From DAOUEO01 sp963763495 (lineage in GTDB: Bacteria > Chloroflexota > Dehalococcoidia > DSTF01 > JALHUB01): a DNA stretch of 64,000 nt. Shown piece by piece: positions 42,668 to 52,288 of this stretch; position 1 is the stretch's first letter; each line of letters begins with the position of its first letter. The DNA lies in contig CAVXOY010000019.1 of NCBI GenBank assembly GCA_963763495.1, positions 186,001 to 250,000 of the forward strand, given 5' to 3'. Below the pieces are notes generated by a model. It did not search any database, had not been told where the DNA came from, and worked only from the letters and a program-made list of their open reading frames with translations. Made by a program: the position numbers and the translations under genes.

Positions 42668-43711
42668 TTATTGACCCGTGCGAGAGCCGCCCATCCAAAC
42701 GCCCGACCGTCCGACGAGGAGGCGCAGCAGGCTCCTCAGGAAGCCGAGGCCGTAGGCGACATGAAGGCAGGTGAAGGCGAGGGGGAGTAGGGGGGCGTAG
42801 CGCCACCCTTGGCGCGAGGCGATGCGTAGCGACGCCAGTGACGAGGCGAGGAGGTACATCGCTGCGAACAGCACCAGCAGCCGCCGGAAGGGCCGCGCTA
42901 CCAGAGACAGAACGCTCAGCCCGATCAGCCCCGTCACAAAGACGGCGGGCACGAACTGGCGGAGCCGCGCCTGGCGGGGATGACGTCGCAATACCTCGAC
43001 CTTGGCCTGGCCGTAGGCAAAATACTGGCGGAAGAGGTTGGACAGGGATGAGCGGGTGTAGTAGGTCGACCTGATATTGGGTGTGAGGAGAAGCTTGCCG
43101 CCGGCGTCGCCCAACCGGTAGTGGAACTCGTCGTCCTCGCCGTAGTTGACGTCCTCCGCGAAGCGCCCGATGCGCTCGAAGATCTCGCGACGGTAAGCGG
43201 GGAAGGCGACAGTATCGGTGTACTGGGCCTCCTGGCTGTAACGGAAGTGGGCGTTGCCGACGCCGAAGGGGGAGGACATAGCCAGAGCGATCGCTTCTCC
43301 CATGAGACCCTGGCCGACGCTCTCGATGGGCCCGCCGACGCCGTCGGCGTCTGCCGTCGTCATCAACGCCTCGACGCTCTGGCTCAGGAAATCGGGAGCG
43401 GCGGTGGCATGGGCATCGATGCGGGCTATGACGTCGCCGCGGGCCTGAGCGATTCCCAGATTTAGTCCGCGGGCGGTTGTGCGTCCCGGGTTGTCGATGA
43501 GGCGCAGGTTCAAGCCTTCTCTGGCGGCCAAACCTTCCACCACCTCTCGCGAGCGGTCGCTGGAATCTCCGTCCATCACCAGTACCTCGAAGCGTTCGCG
43601 CGGGTAGTCCTGCTGAGCGAGGCTACGGAGACAGGTCTCGATGTGGCGTTCCTCGTTGCGCATCGGTATGAGGACGGAGACAAAGGGTAGAGTCTCAACG
43701 TTGGTGGGCAT
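42668..43711 (-). CDS. Family-2 glycosyltransferase with C-terminal membrane helices
   Basis: 347 residues from ATG 43711. The GT-A fold shows PFVSVLIPMRNEERHIETCL, EVLVMDGDSSDRSREVV and ARIDAHATAAPDFL in the DxD region, then TVAFPAYRREIFERIGRFAE and NYGEDDEFHYRLGDAGG. The C-terminal third has several hydrophobic helices (AVFVTGLIGLSVLSLVARPF, LLVLFAAMYLLASSLA). It resembles succinoglycan-type ExoA-like transferases. The sugar it adds cannot be told. Confidence 0.87.
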   Translation of the reverse strand: MPTNVETLPFVSVLIPMRNEERHIETCLRSLAQQDYPRERFEVLVMDGDSSDRSREVVEGLAAREGLNLRLIDNPGRTTARGLNLGIAQARGDVIARIDAHATAAPDFLSQSVEALMTTADADGVGGPIESVGQGLMGEAIALAMSSPFGVGNAHFRYSQEAQYTDTVAFPAYRREIFERIGRFAEDVNYGEDDEFHYRLGDAGGKLLLTPNIRSTYYTRSSLSNLFRQYFAYGQAKVEVLRRHPRQARLRQFVPAVFVTGLIGLSVLSLVARPFRRLLVLFAAMYLLASSLASLRIASRQGWRYAPLLPLAFTCLHVAYGLGFLRSLLRLLVGRSGVWMGGSRTGQ

Positions 43712-43807
43712 CTTCTTTTCGGGCTGCCGCTCGCGGCGACGTGGGTGTAGTTTGGACGCTGGTGCTTGCATTCACAAATGCCTCAGCAACATTAGCACGG
43801 CTGACCC

Positions 43808-44917
43808 CTACTGTAAACCTCCAGCGGGGTGGTCAGTGGTGGTCGACGGCAACCTGTTGCCGCCCGCCAGCATCTCTTTGTAGAGGGCTTCCATCTGGGC
43901 GGCGTTGGTCTTCCAGGAGTAGTGGGCGCTGACGAACTCGCGGGCGGCGCGGCCCATCTGCTGCCGCCGCGCCTCGTCGGTCACGAGGCTGAGGAGAGCC
44001 TTGGCCAGAGCGGAGACGTCCTTCGGCGGGACGAGGATCCCTGTGACGCCGTCATGCACGGCGTCGGGGATGCCGTAGACGTTGGAGGCGACAACCGGCA
44101 CCTCCATAGCTTCTGCCTCGATTGCCGCCACCCCGAAACCCTCGTAGGTGGAGGGCATGGCAAAGATGTCCAATCGGGCGAGCGTCTGCGGTACCTGCTC
44201 GTGTGGGATATCGCCCAGGAACTCGACCCGGTCGTCGATCTGAAGCTGAAGGGCCTGCTTTTCGAGGCGCTGACGTTCCGGACCGTCGCCTGCCAGGAGA
44301 AGGCGGACGCGTGGCTGCTGCGCCGCTATCCGGGCAAACGCTTCCAGCAGGTAGTGCAGCCCCTTCTCCGACGACAAACGGCCCACACTCCCGATCGTGA
44401 TATCGTGGCTGGTTTCGCGGGGTAGGGGACGGAACTGCTGTAAGTCGACGCCGTAAGGGACGACAGTGACTGATTTCCCCTTGGGAACATAGTTGAGAGT
44501 CGCTTCGGCGAGGCGGGCGCCGGTCGCTGTCACGTGGTCGGCGCGGCTGAGGGCGTAGCGGGTGATCAGCCAGTGGAAGGGGCTCAGGCGGGGCGCCTGC
44601 AGGATGTCGGTGCCCCACGCGGATACGATGCAGGGATGAACTCCGGCGAGCGCGGCCAGGAAGCCGTAGCTTGTCAGATGGAGCGCGTGTACGAGGTCGG
44701 GTTGAAGATCGCGGACGAGACGGCGGACGCGGCGGGCGTGGATGAGATAGCGGAGTTTGCCTAACCGCTCCCAGCCGCCGACGTAGTGGACATGGCTGCC
44801 CTCGATCTCCGCCGGCCGGAAGGATATGACATCCGTTTCCCACCCCAACCCGGCGAAGTGCTGCACCCAGCGGCGGGTATGGATGTAGGGGGCGTCAGCC
44901 AGATAGCACACGCGCAC
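43808..44917 (-). CDS. Family-4 glycosyltransferase
   Basis: 369 residues from GTG 44917. N-terminal domain VCYLADAPYIHTRRWVQHFA and the donor-binding domain with TIGSVGRLSSEKGLHYLLEA, LLLAGDGPERQRLEKQALQL, VEFLGDIPHEQVPQTLARLD and the EX7E motif in STYEGFGVAAIEAEAMEVPV. GT-B fold, retaining. Its start overlaps the O-antigen-ligase-like gene by 23 bases, so translation is coupled. Confidence 0.93.
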   Translation of the reverse strand: MRVCYLADAPYIHTRRWVQHFAGLGWETDVISFRPAEIEGSHVHYVGGWERLGKLRYLIHARRVRRLVRDLQPDLVHALHLTSYGFLAALAGVHPCIVSAWGTDILQAPRLSPFHWLITRYALSRADHVTATGARLAEATLNYVPKGKSVTVVPYGVDLQQFRPLPRETSHDITIGSVGRLSSEKGLHYLLEAFARIAAQQPRVRLLLAGDGPERQRLEKQALQLQIDDRVEFLGDIPHEQVPQTLARLDIFAMPSTYEGFGVAAIEAEAMEVPVVASNVYGIPDAVHDGVTGILVPPKDVSALAKALLSLVTDEARRQQMGRAAREFVSAHYSWKTNAAQMEALYKEMLAGGNRLPSTTTDHPAGGLQ

Positions 44918-46377
44918 GGGCGTCCGCCTCCTGTCGCTGCGGCGTGGTCGCTGTGAGGATTCGTTCCAGCGCCACCCCCAGGCCGAACGTGAGCCAGAGG
45001 TAGGGGTCGTCGAAGAAGCGCCCCTCTGTTTGGCTGGAGAATAGGATCACCAGCGATACCGCCCATAACCCCAACACGATGGCCCGCATCTCGCCCGCCG
45101 ACCGGCGATGGAGTCGCCAGCCGAGGCGTCCCCAGCGGTACAGGAAGAAGAGGGAGACGGCAGCGCCCAGCACGCCGAGCTCCGAGATAGTGGTTACAGT
45201 CGAGGTGTGGGAGAGGGTGACGTTGGCCTTTATCTTGGGGTCCTTGTAGTAGTAGTAGTCGTTGAGAAAAGAGTCCTGATAGCCGCCGATGCCCACCCCC
45301 CACACAGGATGGTCGCGGAACATCTTCCAGCCTGCCTCCACCAGGTAGGGGCGCGCGCCTGTCGCCTCCGTGCCGAAACGGAAGGTGCCCAGGCGGTCGC
45401 GGAAGTAGGGGCTGACGGCGAGCCCCAGGCCGAGAGCGCATAGCAGCGCCAGCGACCCCACGGCCAGGAAACTCAGCCGGAGACGGCCGGCCACCGGCAG
45501 GGCGAGGGCGAGCAGCGGCAGCAGCGCCAGGGCGACGATCCAGCCGCCCCGCGAGCCGGTGAAGATGAGGGTGAGAGCGCAAACTGCCAGCGCCGGCAGT
45601 AGCAGGAAATAGCGCACCTTGCCGCTGATGAAGAAGAAGAGAGCTACCCCCAGCGCCATCGCCTCGACGAGGAGGCGGGCGAAGTGGTTGGGGTCGGCAA
45701 AGGTCGTGTTGATGCGTCTTTCGCCGTACAGCCCCAACCCCTCATTCCAGAAGAAGTGGCCGCTGATCTGTTGGTAGACGCCGACGATGGCAAGCAGGGC
45801 TGCCGAGAGCGATGAGCGCCGCCAGGCACCAGCGGAGAGTCGTCAGGTCGCGCACAAAGACGGGGATGAGGGCGGCGAAGCCGATCAGGAAGGCGAGGCG
45901 GAGCGTCTCCGAGCGGGCGGCCTCGGTATCGCGGGCGTAGAGGGCAGAGAACGCGTAGAGGGCGAGCAGGAGAAGGGCAGGGATGGTCAGCGTCGAGCCG
46001 GCGAAGGCATCCCGGCGGGCAAGGCCGGGCCGGATGAGCCAGACAACGGCGGCCATCAGGATCGCTAGGCGCCCGATGTCGATGATGGAGGTCGGGGGCA
46101 GACCGCCGCCGGTCTCCTCCCGCGTCGATAGGAAGGGGAAGAGCAGCTTGGATATCTCCAGCGGTAGGGTGAGGACGATGATCGGGACCACCAGGCGCGG
46201 CTCATTCAGAGCGATCGCGGTGACGAGAAGGCCGCCGGCCGCCAGCGCCAGCAAATCGGGGTGCGAGTCGGCGACGGCGACGAACAGGGCGGTCGCCAGC
46301 AGGACGGCCGCGACGACGACGGCGGCGCGGGTCTTGCTCCAGGGCGTGCCCCAAGAGCGGACTCCGGCGACGGTCAT
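44895..46377 (-). CDS. O-antigen ligase/polymerase-like membrane protein, frame change near 45808
   Basis: Multi-span membrane protein with about 10-12 helices. The first frame from ATG 46377 covers AAVVVAAVLLATALFVAVAD to LRWCLAALIAL. The second frame goes on with SAALLAIVGVYQQISGHFFW and GLYGERRINTTFADPNHFAR, then the Wzy_C-type region IFTGSRGGWIVALALLPLLA and the periplasmic loop HPVWGVGIGGYQDSF. One indel near 45808 explains the break; restored length is about 494 residues. Such proteins join repeat units or transfer glycan to a lipid or protein; which applies here is open. Confidence 0.87.
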
Positions 46378-46449
46378 AGGTCCTTTCTCCGGGATGCGTG
46401 CTCAAGAGGGAGCTTACTACAAGACGGAGGGCAAAGGAACCGGGTCATG

Positions 46450-47657
46450 CTATCCGGTGGAAGGTGGTTGCGCTTCTCTCCCCGCCAGCCGCCGGTACCA
46501 GGTCTCCATCTGGGGGACGTAGCTCTCCCAGAGGCCGCGCTCCTCTATCAGACGGCGGTTGCGGGACGCGGCGTCCCGGCGCAGGGCGGGCGTTGTCGAG
46601 GGCGTCGCCGAGACGTTGAGCTAGGGTGGCGACATCGCCGGCGGGCACGCGGAAGCCGTTGACGCCATCTTCGATCCATTCCTGTTGCGTCGGCAGGTCG
46701 GAGACGACGGGGAAGCAGCCGGCCGCCATCGCCGATAGGGTGCTGACGGCGGTAGCGTCGGAGCGGGGGACGGACACGTACACGTGGGCGGAGGCGAAGG
46801 CGGAGCGCAGAGCCTCATCGTCGAGGAAGCCGAGAAAGCGGACGCTTTCGCCGAGGCCGAGGTCTTGGGCGAGCTTGTGCAGCGCCGGCTGCAAGCGACC
46901 ACTGCCCGCTACCAGAAGCTGCGCCATCTGCAAGCGACGGCGTACGACCGCCATCGCCCTCAGCACGCTATCGATCTCGTACAGCGGCGAATCGAGCGAA
47001 CGCGTGCTGATCACCGTTGGAGGATAGCCCGGGTCGGCGTCGTGCGCGTTCACGCTGGCCTCCGGCTGCTCGAGGAAGAAGCGGTCGGTGCCGAGGACGA
47101 TGGTCGCGACCTTCTCCGAGGGGATGCCCAGTGTCGATAATCTTTCGCGTCATGAACTCGTTGTTCGACGTCACCAGGTCAGCGCGACGTAGCGTGTAGC
47201 GGGCGATGAGACGGGCAAGAGGCGACGTTTGGGCGGCGACCAGTATGTCGGAGCCCCAAGCGGTGACGACGAGTGGGTGAAAGCCCGTGGTGGCGGCGAA
47301 GAAGCCGTACTCGACCGCGTAGTGGCTGTGGAGGACGTGAGGCTGGATATCCCGAATGACGCGCGCCAGCCCCCGCCGCCGGTAGCGTAGGGCGTTGATG
47401 AGGCGCAGCGCCGTTGGTGGTAGAGCGGCGGCAAACCTCCGTGGAGATGCCGCTGAGGCAGGCGTCTCTGTGCCTCCCGGCGTGCGCTGGGCGTGGAGTG
47501 TGTGCAGCGTCACGCCGGCGAGTGAGGAACTGGGCGGGTAGTAAGAAACGGCGTGCAGATCGTGGCCACGCTCGACGAAAGGCCGAATCCAGCGCCGCGT
47601 GTGGATGCTCTCCAGGTCGCCGAGAACGCACAGGCGAAGGGGATCGGCGTCGGTCAT
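46450..47657 (-). CDS. Family-4 glycosyltransferase, frame changes near 47120 and 46595
   Basis: ATG 47657 with CAGGAGGGCGGGAGT ahead. The first frame reads LRLCVLGDLESIHTRRWIRP, HVLHSHYAVEYGFFAATTGF and VVTAWGSDILVAAQTS. After MTRKIIDTGH the second frame continues with IPSEKVATIVLGTDRFFLEQ, MAQLLVAGSGRLQPALHKLA, ESVRFLGFLDDEALRSAFAS and SVPRSDATAVSTLSAMAAGC. After ALDNAR a third stretch, LRRDAASRNRRLIEERGLWE, runs to TAG at 46450. Two indels interrupt one normal transferase of about 400 residues. Confidence 0.85.
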
Positions 47658-49002
47658 ACTCCCGCCCTCCTGGTCGCCGGCGACAGTGGCTGACGGAAGA
47701 AGGCGGGTTCTGGCAGTCCGCGCTATCTCCAGATAGAGGCGAAGGTCGCTGCCCTTTATGAAGACTGCCTCCCAGAGGGGCTGTCCTGACAGTCGCTGAT
47801 AGGACGAGCAGGCTGAGGACAAGCGAGGCCAAATAGGCGATGGATGATGCGGCAGCGGCGCCGGGTACGCCGAAGACAGGTATGAGGGCGAAGTCGCAGG
47901 TCAGGGTGACGGCGAGGCTGGCTATGGTTATGTAGCTGTTGATGAGAGGTTTCCCCTGGCTGAAGAAGTAACTGGCCAGTATCTTCGTGCCGGCGAGGGC
48001 GACAGTCCCCGGCAGGAGCCACCATATCGCCACTACCGAATGAGAGAAGTCCTCGCCGAAGAAGATGGGCACCAGCGGCCACGACACGATCCCCAGACCG
48101 ACGGCGGCGATGAGGCTGAGGAAGATGGTGTTGCGGCAGGCCACCGGCGCGAAGGCGGCTGCCTCGTCTTTGTGCGCGCTCGTAAGGTGGGGCAGAAGGA
48201 CGACGGCCACGGCGTTGGCGATGAACCAGACGCTCTCGGTCACACCCACGGCGACGGCGTAGATCCCCACGCCGGACAAGCCGACGAAGGGAAGGGCGAC
48301 GTACTTGTCGAAGCGATAGTTGAGAAGCTGGAGGATGTTCCCCAACTGCCCCTGGAGACCGAATGTCATTTGGGCCTTGAGGACGCCCCACTTTGGCCAG
48401 AGGACGGTGGGAAGGTGGAGCTTATCTATACCCAGCAGGAGGAGGCCGGCGACCACAGCGACGAGCAGAGCGATTGCCCAGAAGACTAGGACGTTGGTGG
48501 TGTCCAGCCCTCCGAAGGCCAGGCCACCCACCAGCAGGGCGATCATGATCACGGGCCGGATGAGGTGAGCTGAGTTCATCGCCAGGAAGCGGTTGTGGGC
48601 CTGCAAGAAGACGGTCACGAGGTTGAAGTTGAGGAAGAGGGGCACGCCGAAGAGGAATATCCAGTAGGGGAAGTCTTCTTCGAGGAGGCGCGGCCCAAAG
48701 GTGCCTGCCGCCAGGAGGACGAGGAGGCCGCTCAAAGCGGCGGAGGCCAGCACGATGAATTGGCCGTTCGACAGAAGGTCGCGTGCCGAATACGCTTTCT
48801 TGCCGATGTAGTAGAGGCTCGCTACGCCCACGCCGAGGCTCATGACCGCCTGGGCGATCGATATCGTCAGCAGGCTGATCTCGTAGACACCGCGGCCGTC
48901 GGTGCCGAGGCCGCGGGCGACGAGGATGTTGAGGACAAAGGCGAGCAGGTAGTTGGCTATGTAGGTGAAGAAGACCAGGTTGATGTCGCGCAGAAACCTC
49001 AT
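47654..49002 (-). CDS. Wzx/MATE-like polysaccharide flippase, frame changes near the 3' end
   Basis: Lipid-linked repeat-unit flippase with 12-14 helices. ATG 49002 starts RFLRDINLVFFTYIANYLLA; GRGVYEISLLTISIAQAVMS and YRFDKYVALPFVGLSGVGIY are typical. After SLVLSLLVLS the true continuation lies in another frame: YQRLSGQPLWEAVFIKGSDL then YLEIARTARTRLL. That frame would run on without a stop into the following transferase. A TGA overlapping that gene's ATG (ATGA, 47654-47657) in the third frame is the likeliest natural end, which needs a second indel. The start overlaps the stop of the gene before it. Confidence 0.83.
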
Positions 49003-50286
49003 CAGGACGGCCGGCTCCCTCCGGCGGCGTTCTTCTTGGCCATCAGCTTCTCCACCTCCGTCAGTTCCGCGTTCAGCCGGTCTTCCCACGTCCAGAAGTT
49101 GGCTGTGGCGAAGCGATGGGCGCCCTGACTGACGCGGCGGCGCAAAGGAGTATCCCGGTCGAGGCGCAACACCGCCTGGGCTACCGCTTGCGGCTCGCCG
49201 GAGGGGAGAAGCAGCCCCGTATCTCCGTCATGGATCAACTCGCTCGTCGTGCCGTTGTCGATTGTGACTATCGGCTTGGCGCAGGCCATCGCCTCCAGCA
49301 GTGGGTTGCCGACGTTCGACAGGTCGTTCAGGGAGAGAAAGACATCAGCGGCCCAAAGGTAGCGCCGCACATCCTCTTGGGGAACGGCGCCCTCGAAGCG
49401 GACGGCATCAGCGACGCCGAGATCGCGGGCCAGAGCTTCCAGGTTCGCCCTCTCCTCGCCGTCTCCCAAGATGACTAGGAGGGCCTGCGGCAGGTCCTGG
49501 AGGATATGAGGAAGAGCGCGAATCGCCCTGTCCACCCGCTTCCAGGGGAGGAGGACACAGGCCGTCATCATGACGAACTGGCTGGTAGCGATGCCCAGAG
49601 TATTGCGGGCAGACGTCCTTTGCCGCGACAGAGGAGGGTATCAGTCTCTCCAGGTCGAGGCCGTTGCGCCAGAAGCAGACATGGCCTTGGGAACGGGGGT
49701 TAAGGCGGGCTAGCACCTCGTCGCCGCGGGTGCCGTCATTCGTCATGACGTAGAGGTCGGCGGGGGTACGGAGCGCCAGCACCTCCTCGCGGCGGCGGAG
49801 GAGAGCGAGCCGGTCGTCGAGATAGGGATGCATAATCGTGCCCTGAAAGCGGCAGACGGTCGGGAGCTTCCACTTCCGCTGAAGGAGACGCACGGCTAGA
49901 GCGCCGTGGACCTCGTAGGCATAGAGGAGGTCAATGTCGTGGCGGCGGAGCAGGGACTCCGCCCGGCGGGCAGCGATGATGGGGAAGGCGGTGGCGAAGC
50001 GCAGCTTCTGATCGGCCTTGGCGGCAATCTGAGGTAGAGGCAAACGCAGCCGGCTAAGGCTGGGGACGTCGAAGCGTGTGAATGTGACGTTGGCGATCTC
50101 AGAGGGACGCGACCTCTTGGATGACGCCGTGGTCGGGCCGAAGCGGTTAGCGCCGACCGTCGGGGCGAGAAAATGGACATGATGTCCCCTCTCGCCGTAA
50201 GCGTTGAGGGTGCGATAGAGGGTCGGTGCGCCCTTGCCGTCGGCCAGCGACCAGACGTCGAGGGCAGATAGCATCAGAATGTTCAT
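49002..50286 (-). CDS. Family-4 glycosyltransferase, frame change near 49608
   Basis: ATG 50286 begins NILMLSALDVWSLADGKGAP. Typical segments are LLYAYEVHGALAVRLLQRKW and LYVMTNDGTRGDEVLARLNP, then FWRNGLDLERLIPS. After AAKDV the frame changes to RNTLGIATSQFVMMTACVLL. The donor domain follows: AIRALPHILQDLPQALLVIL, VRFEGAVPQEDVRRYLWAAD and LSNVGNPLLEAMACAKPIVT. One indel near 49608 explains the break, giving about 428 residues. Its TGA overlaps the flippase ATG. Confidence 0.88.
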
Positions 50287-50346
50287 TGGAATGCTGGTCG
50301 CGAGAAAAGCCCCGTCTGAGGAACCCTACTCTCCGGCCGTGACTCA

Positions 50347-51738
50347 TCATAAGGTATCACAGCCGTCCCGCCGGTGGCGAGCGCGTTGCCGGTGGCTGAA
50401 CGTTCCCAGCACCCCAAGCAACAAGAGGATGGCCATCGCTGTCGACGTGAACTGTAGGGGGCGCTCCCAGCCCGGGCGTTTGCGCCGTCTCTGGACATTC
50501 GGCCAAGACTTCGCAAGGTTGACTCTGGTGGGTGGTGGAGGGTTGCGAGTGAGAGGCTGTGGGGCCATTCGGGGGGTAGCGGTCGCTGCCTGGTGGCTGC
50601 CATTCCCCGATACATGCTCTAGCGCCAGCGCTCCCAGGACTCCCACCACGGCGGCGAAAGCGGCGGCGGCAGCGAAGCGGGCCAGCCAGTCCAGCACGCC
50701 TCTGCCTTCCTGTTGCGGCTCCTTCGCAGTCGTCACCAGCACCGTCATCTGGTCGCCGACGACCTCGTAGGATTGGGCGAGGCGGGAAGCCACCTGGAAG
50801 TTCTCCTCGGCGGCTGACAGTTCGCTGGTTGCCTGCGCCAGGCTGGCGCTCTGCTGGTCGAGAGTCGATTGCAGGCTCTGGACCTCCTGCCGCAGAGAGC
50901 CGAGAGAGCCATCCATAGCCGTGAGCCGCAGCTCAAGGGCGGTGATCGCCTGCTGGGTGGTGAGCGATGTGCCCAGGTCCGTGTCGGCGGGCAAGATGCC
51001 GGCGAGAAGGAGACGGAGCTGGCTGGTAGAGAGGGTTGTCCCGCTGTCGACGGCGGCGCGCAGAGTGTCGAGCGTGCTCTGAACGTCCGAGCGCTCTATC
51101 TCCTTCAGGGCCAGTGCCCCTGCTTTTGCCTCGTAGGTCGCTCCCAAGGCGCTGACCTGCGCCGCGGAGTCCGCAGCCGTCTGTCCCGGGAGCGTCGTGA
51201 CTCCCAGGTCAGTGATGGCCTGGCGCTTCAGTTCCAGCTCCTCTTGCGCCTGTTCGAGCTGGGACTGATAGGACTGCGTTGCCTGCCGCTCCAATTCGGC
51301 TTTGCTCGCGGGGGCAATCTCGGCGAATGCCTGGCTCCAGGCGCGGGCGATTGCTAGAGAGAGGTCGGCATCGTCCGCCTCGACGTGGAAATCGATGGCG
51401 TTTTGGCCGCTGCGGGCCTGGGCGGACAAGATGCCCGCCAGTTCTCCAGCGGAGATCGAGACGTCTTGGGCGCTGAGTGCCTGGCTTGTCTTGGCCAGCG
51501 CTTCTGGAGAGGTCGCCAAGCGGGCGAAATCGTCCATGCTGGGCAGGGTCTCGGGTCCGAAGAGAGGGGGGAGGGCGGAGAGCGATACCCTGGCGCGGAA
51601 GCTGGCGTCCTTGCTGGTAGGCTGGATGAAGAGGGAGACGGCGGCCGCCGCGAGAGCAACGATGAAGGCGAGGGCCACAAACCAGAGGTGCCGTCGCAAG
51701 GCCCCCAAGTCTCGCCGCAGCTCGTTCGACGCTCGCAC
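50347..51738 (-). CDS. Wzz-like chain-length/coiled-coil membrane protein
   Basis: First gene of the polysaccharide operon. GTG 51738 is preferred because AAAAGG lies seven bases ahead; an in-frame TTG at 51780 lacks such a site. TM1 is HLWFVALAFIVALAAAAVSL. A long extracytoplasmic region rich in heptads (QSYQSQLEQAQEELELKRQA, LRQEVQSLQSTLDQQSASLA) follows, then TM2 FAAAAAFAAVVGVLGALALE and a last hydrophobic helix AMAILLLLGVLGTF. It matches the Wzz/KpsE layout without a kinase domain. A frame change near 50395 could instead give a tail ending at 50283, whose stop overlaps the next ATG. Confidence 0.8.
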   Translation of the reverse strand: MRASNELRRDLGALRRHLWFVALAFIVALAAAAVSLFIQPTSKDASFRARVSLSALPPLFGPETLPSMDDFARLATSPEALAKTSQALSAQDVSISAGELAGILSAQARSGQNAIDFHVEADDADLSLAIARAWSQAFAEIAPASKAELERQATQSYQSQLEQAQEELELKRQAITDLGVTTLPGQTAADSAAQVSALGATYEAKAGALALKEIERSDVQSTLDTLRAAVDSGTTLSTSQLRLLLAGILPADTDLGTSLTTQQAITALELRLTAMDGSLGSLRQEVQSLQSTLDQQSASLAQATSELSAAEENFQVASRLAQSYEVVGDQMTVLVTTAKEPQQEGRGVLDWLARFAAAAAFAAVVGVLGALALEHVSGNGSHQAATATPRMAPQPLTRNPPPPTRVNLAKSWPNVQRRRKRPGWERPLQFTSTAMAILLLLGVLGTFSHRQRARHRRDGCDTL

Positions 51739-51835
51739 AGGTGAGCCTTTTCTATCTCGCCGCTCTAGGCGGATGGGCAATCGCTACAGCAATGACCGGT
51801 TCCGTCCGATTGAAGCAGGTTGGCCATCGGGGCTC

Positions 51836-51864
51836 AGTGTAATGCCCTCGCGACGGGCCGTCAA
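51836..51864 (-). promoter_or_regulatory. Promoter of the polysaccharide operon
   Basis: On the minus strand TTGACG (51864-51859), 17-base spacer, TACACT (51841-51836). Predicted start near 51829, leader of about 90 bases before GTG 51738. It is the only good promoter seen for the 18 kb set of tightly packed, often overlapping genes down to 33938. Confidence 0.65.
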
Positions 51865-51915
51865 TATGGATTGGCCCCGGATTCGGAGAAGGGCCGCCTC
51901 TTCGGTTGGGACAAC

Positions 51916-51944
51916 TCGACAGCGGAAGCGACCTCTGCTATGAT
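51916..51944 (+). promoter_or_regulatory. Promoter of tRNA-Pro
   Basis: TCGACA (51916-51921), 17-base spacer, TATGAT (51939-51944). Predicted start near 51951, about 55 bases before the mature tRNA. Divergent from the polysaccharide promoter, with 51 bases between the two -35 boxes. Confidence 0.65.
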
Positions 51945-52005
51945 CGGTGGGGCTGCGAGACCGGCCCTCTTTTCTACGGCGGCAGCCCAAGCCCGCACCA
52001 GTTCA

Positions 52006-52083
52006 CGGGGTGTAGCTCAGCTAGGCTAGAGCGCACGGTTCGGGACCGTGAGGTCGGCAGTTCGAATCTGCCCACCCCGACCA
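52006..52083 (+). tRNA. tRNA-Pro (anticodon CGG), CCA encoded
   Basis: Full cloverleaf. Acceptor CGGGGTG / CACCCCG, D arm GCTC...GAGC, anticodon arm CACGG-TTCGGGA-CCGTG with anticodon CGG reading CCG, T arm GGCAG-TTCGAAT-CTGCC, discriminator A and encoded CCA at 52081-52083. A T-rich run follows at 52091-52098. Confidence 0.95.
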
Positions 52084-52139
52084 TCTCTCCCTTTTTCCTC
52101 CCGGCTGCCAGATTTCTTCAAAATTGGGCCCCTCTCTAC

Positions 52140-52168
52140 TTGACTTAAGGTGATTTTTCCGGTATTTC
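52140..52168 (+). promoter_or_regulatory. Promoter of the TPR/HIRAN-like gene
   Basis: TTGACT (52140-52145), 17-base spacer, TATTTC (52163-52168), predicted start near 52175, about 114 bases before the ATG at 52289. Confidence 0.5.
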
Positions 52169-52288
52169 TCCGCTGGTGTACATACAGAGGCACGGTCGAG
52201 AGAATTTGACATTTTTCTCGGCGGAGGCTTGGGAAACCGCTCAACTTGAGCGCAAAACCGCCGAGCTACATAGGGGGACTGAGGAGGC

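Noticed and set aside
33938..51738. Polysaccharide cluster as a recently acquired island
   Set aside because: Base composition looks like that of the neighbours; there is no integrase, transposase or direct repeat, and the tRNA-Pro next to it is intact without a second fragment seen.
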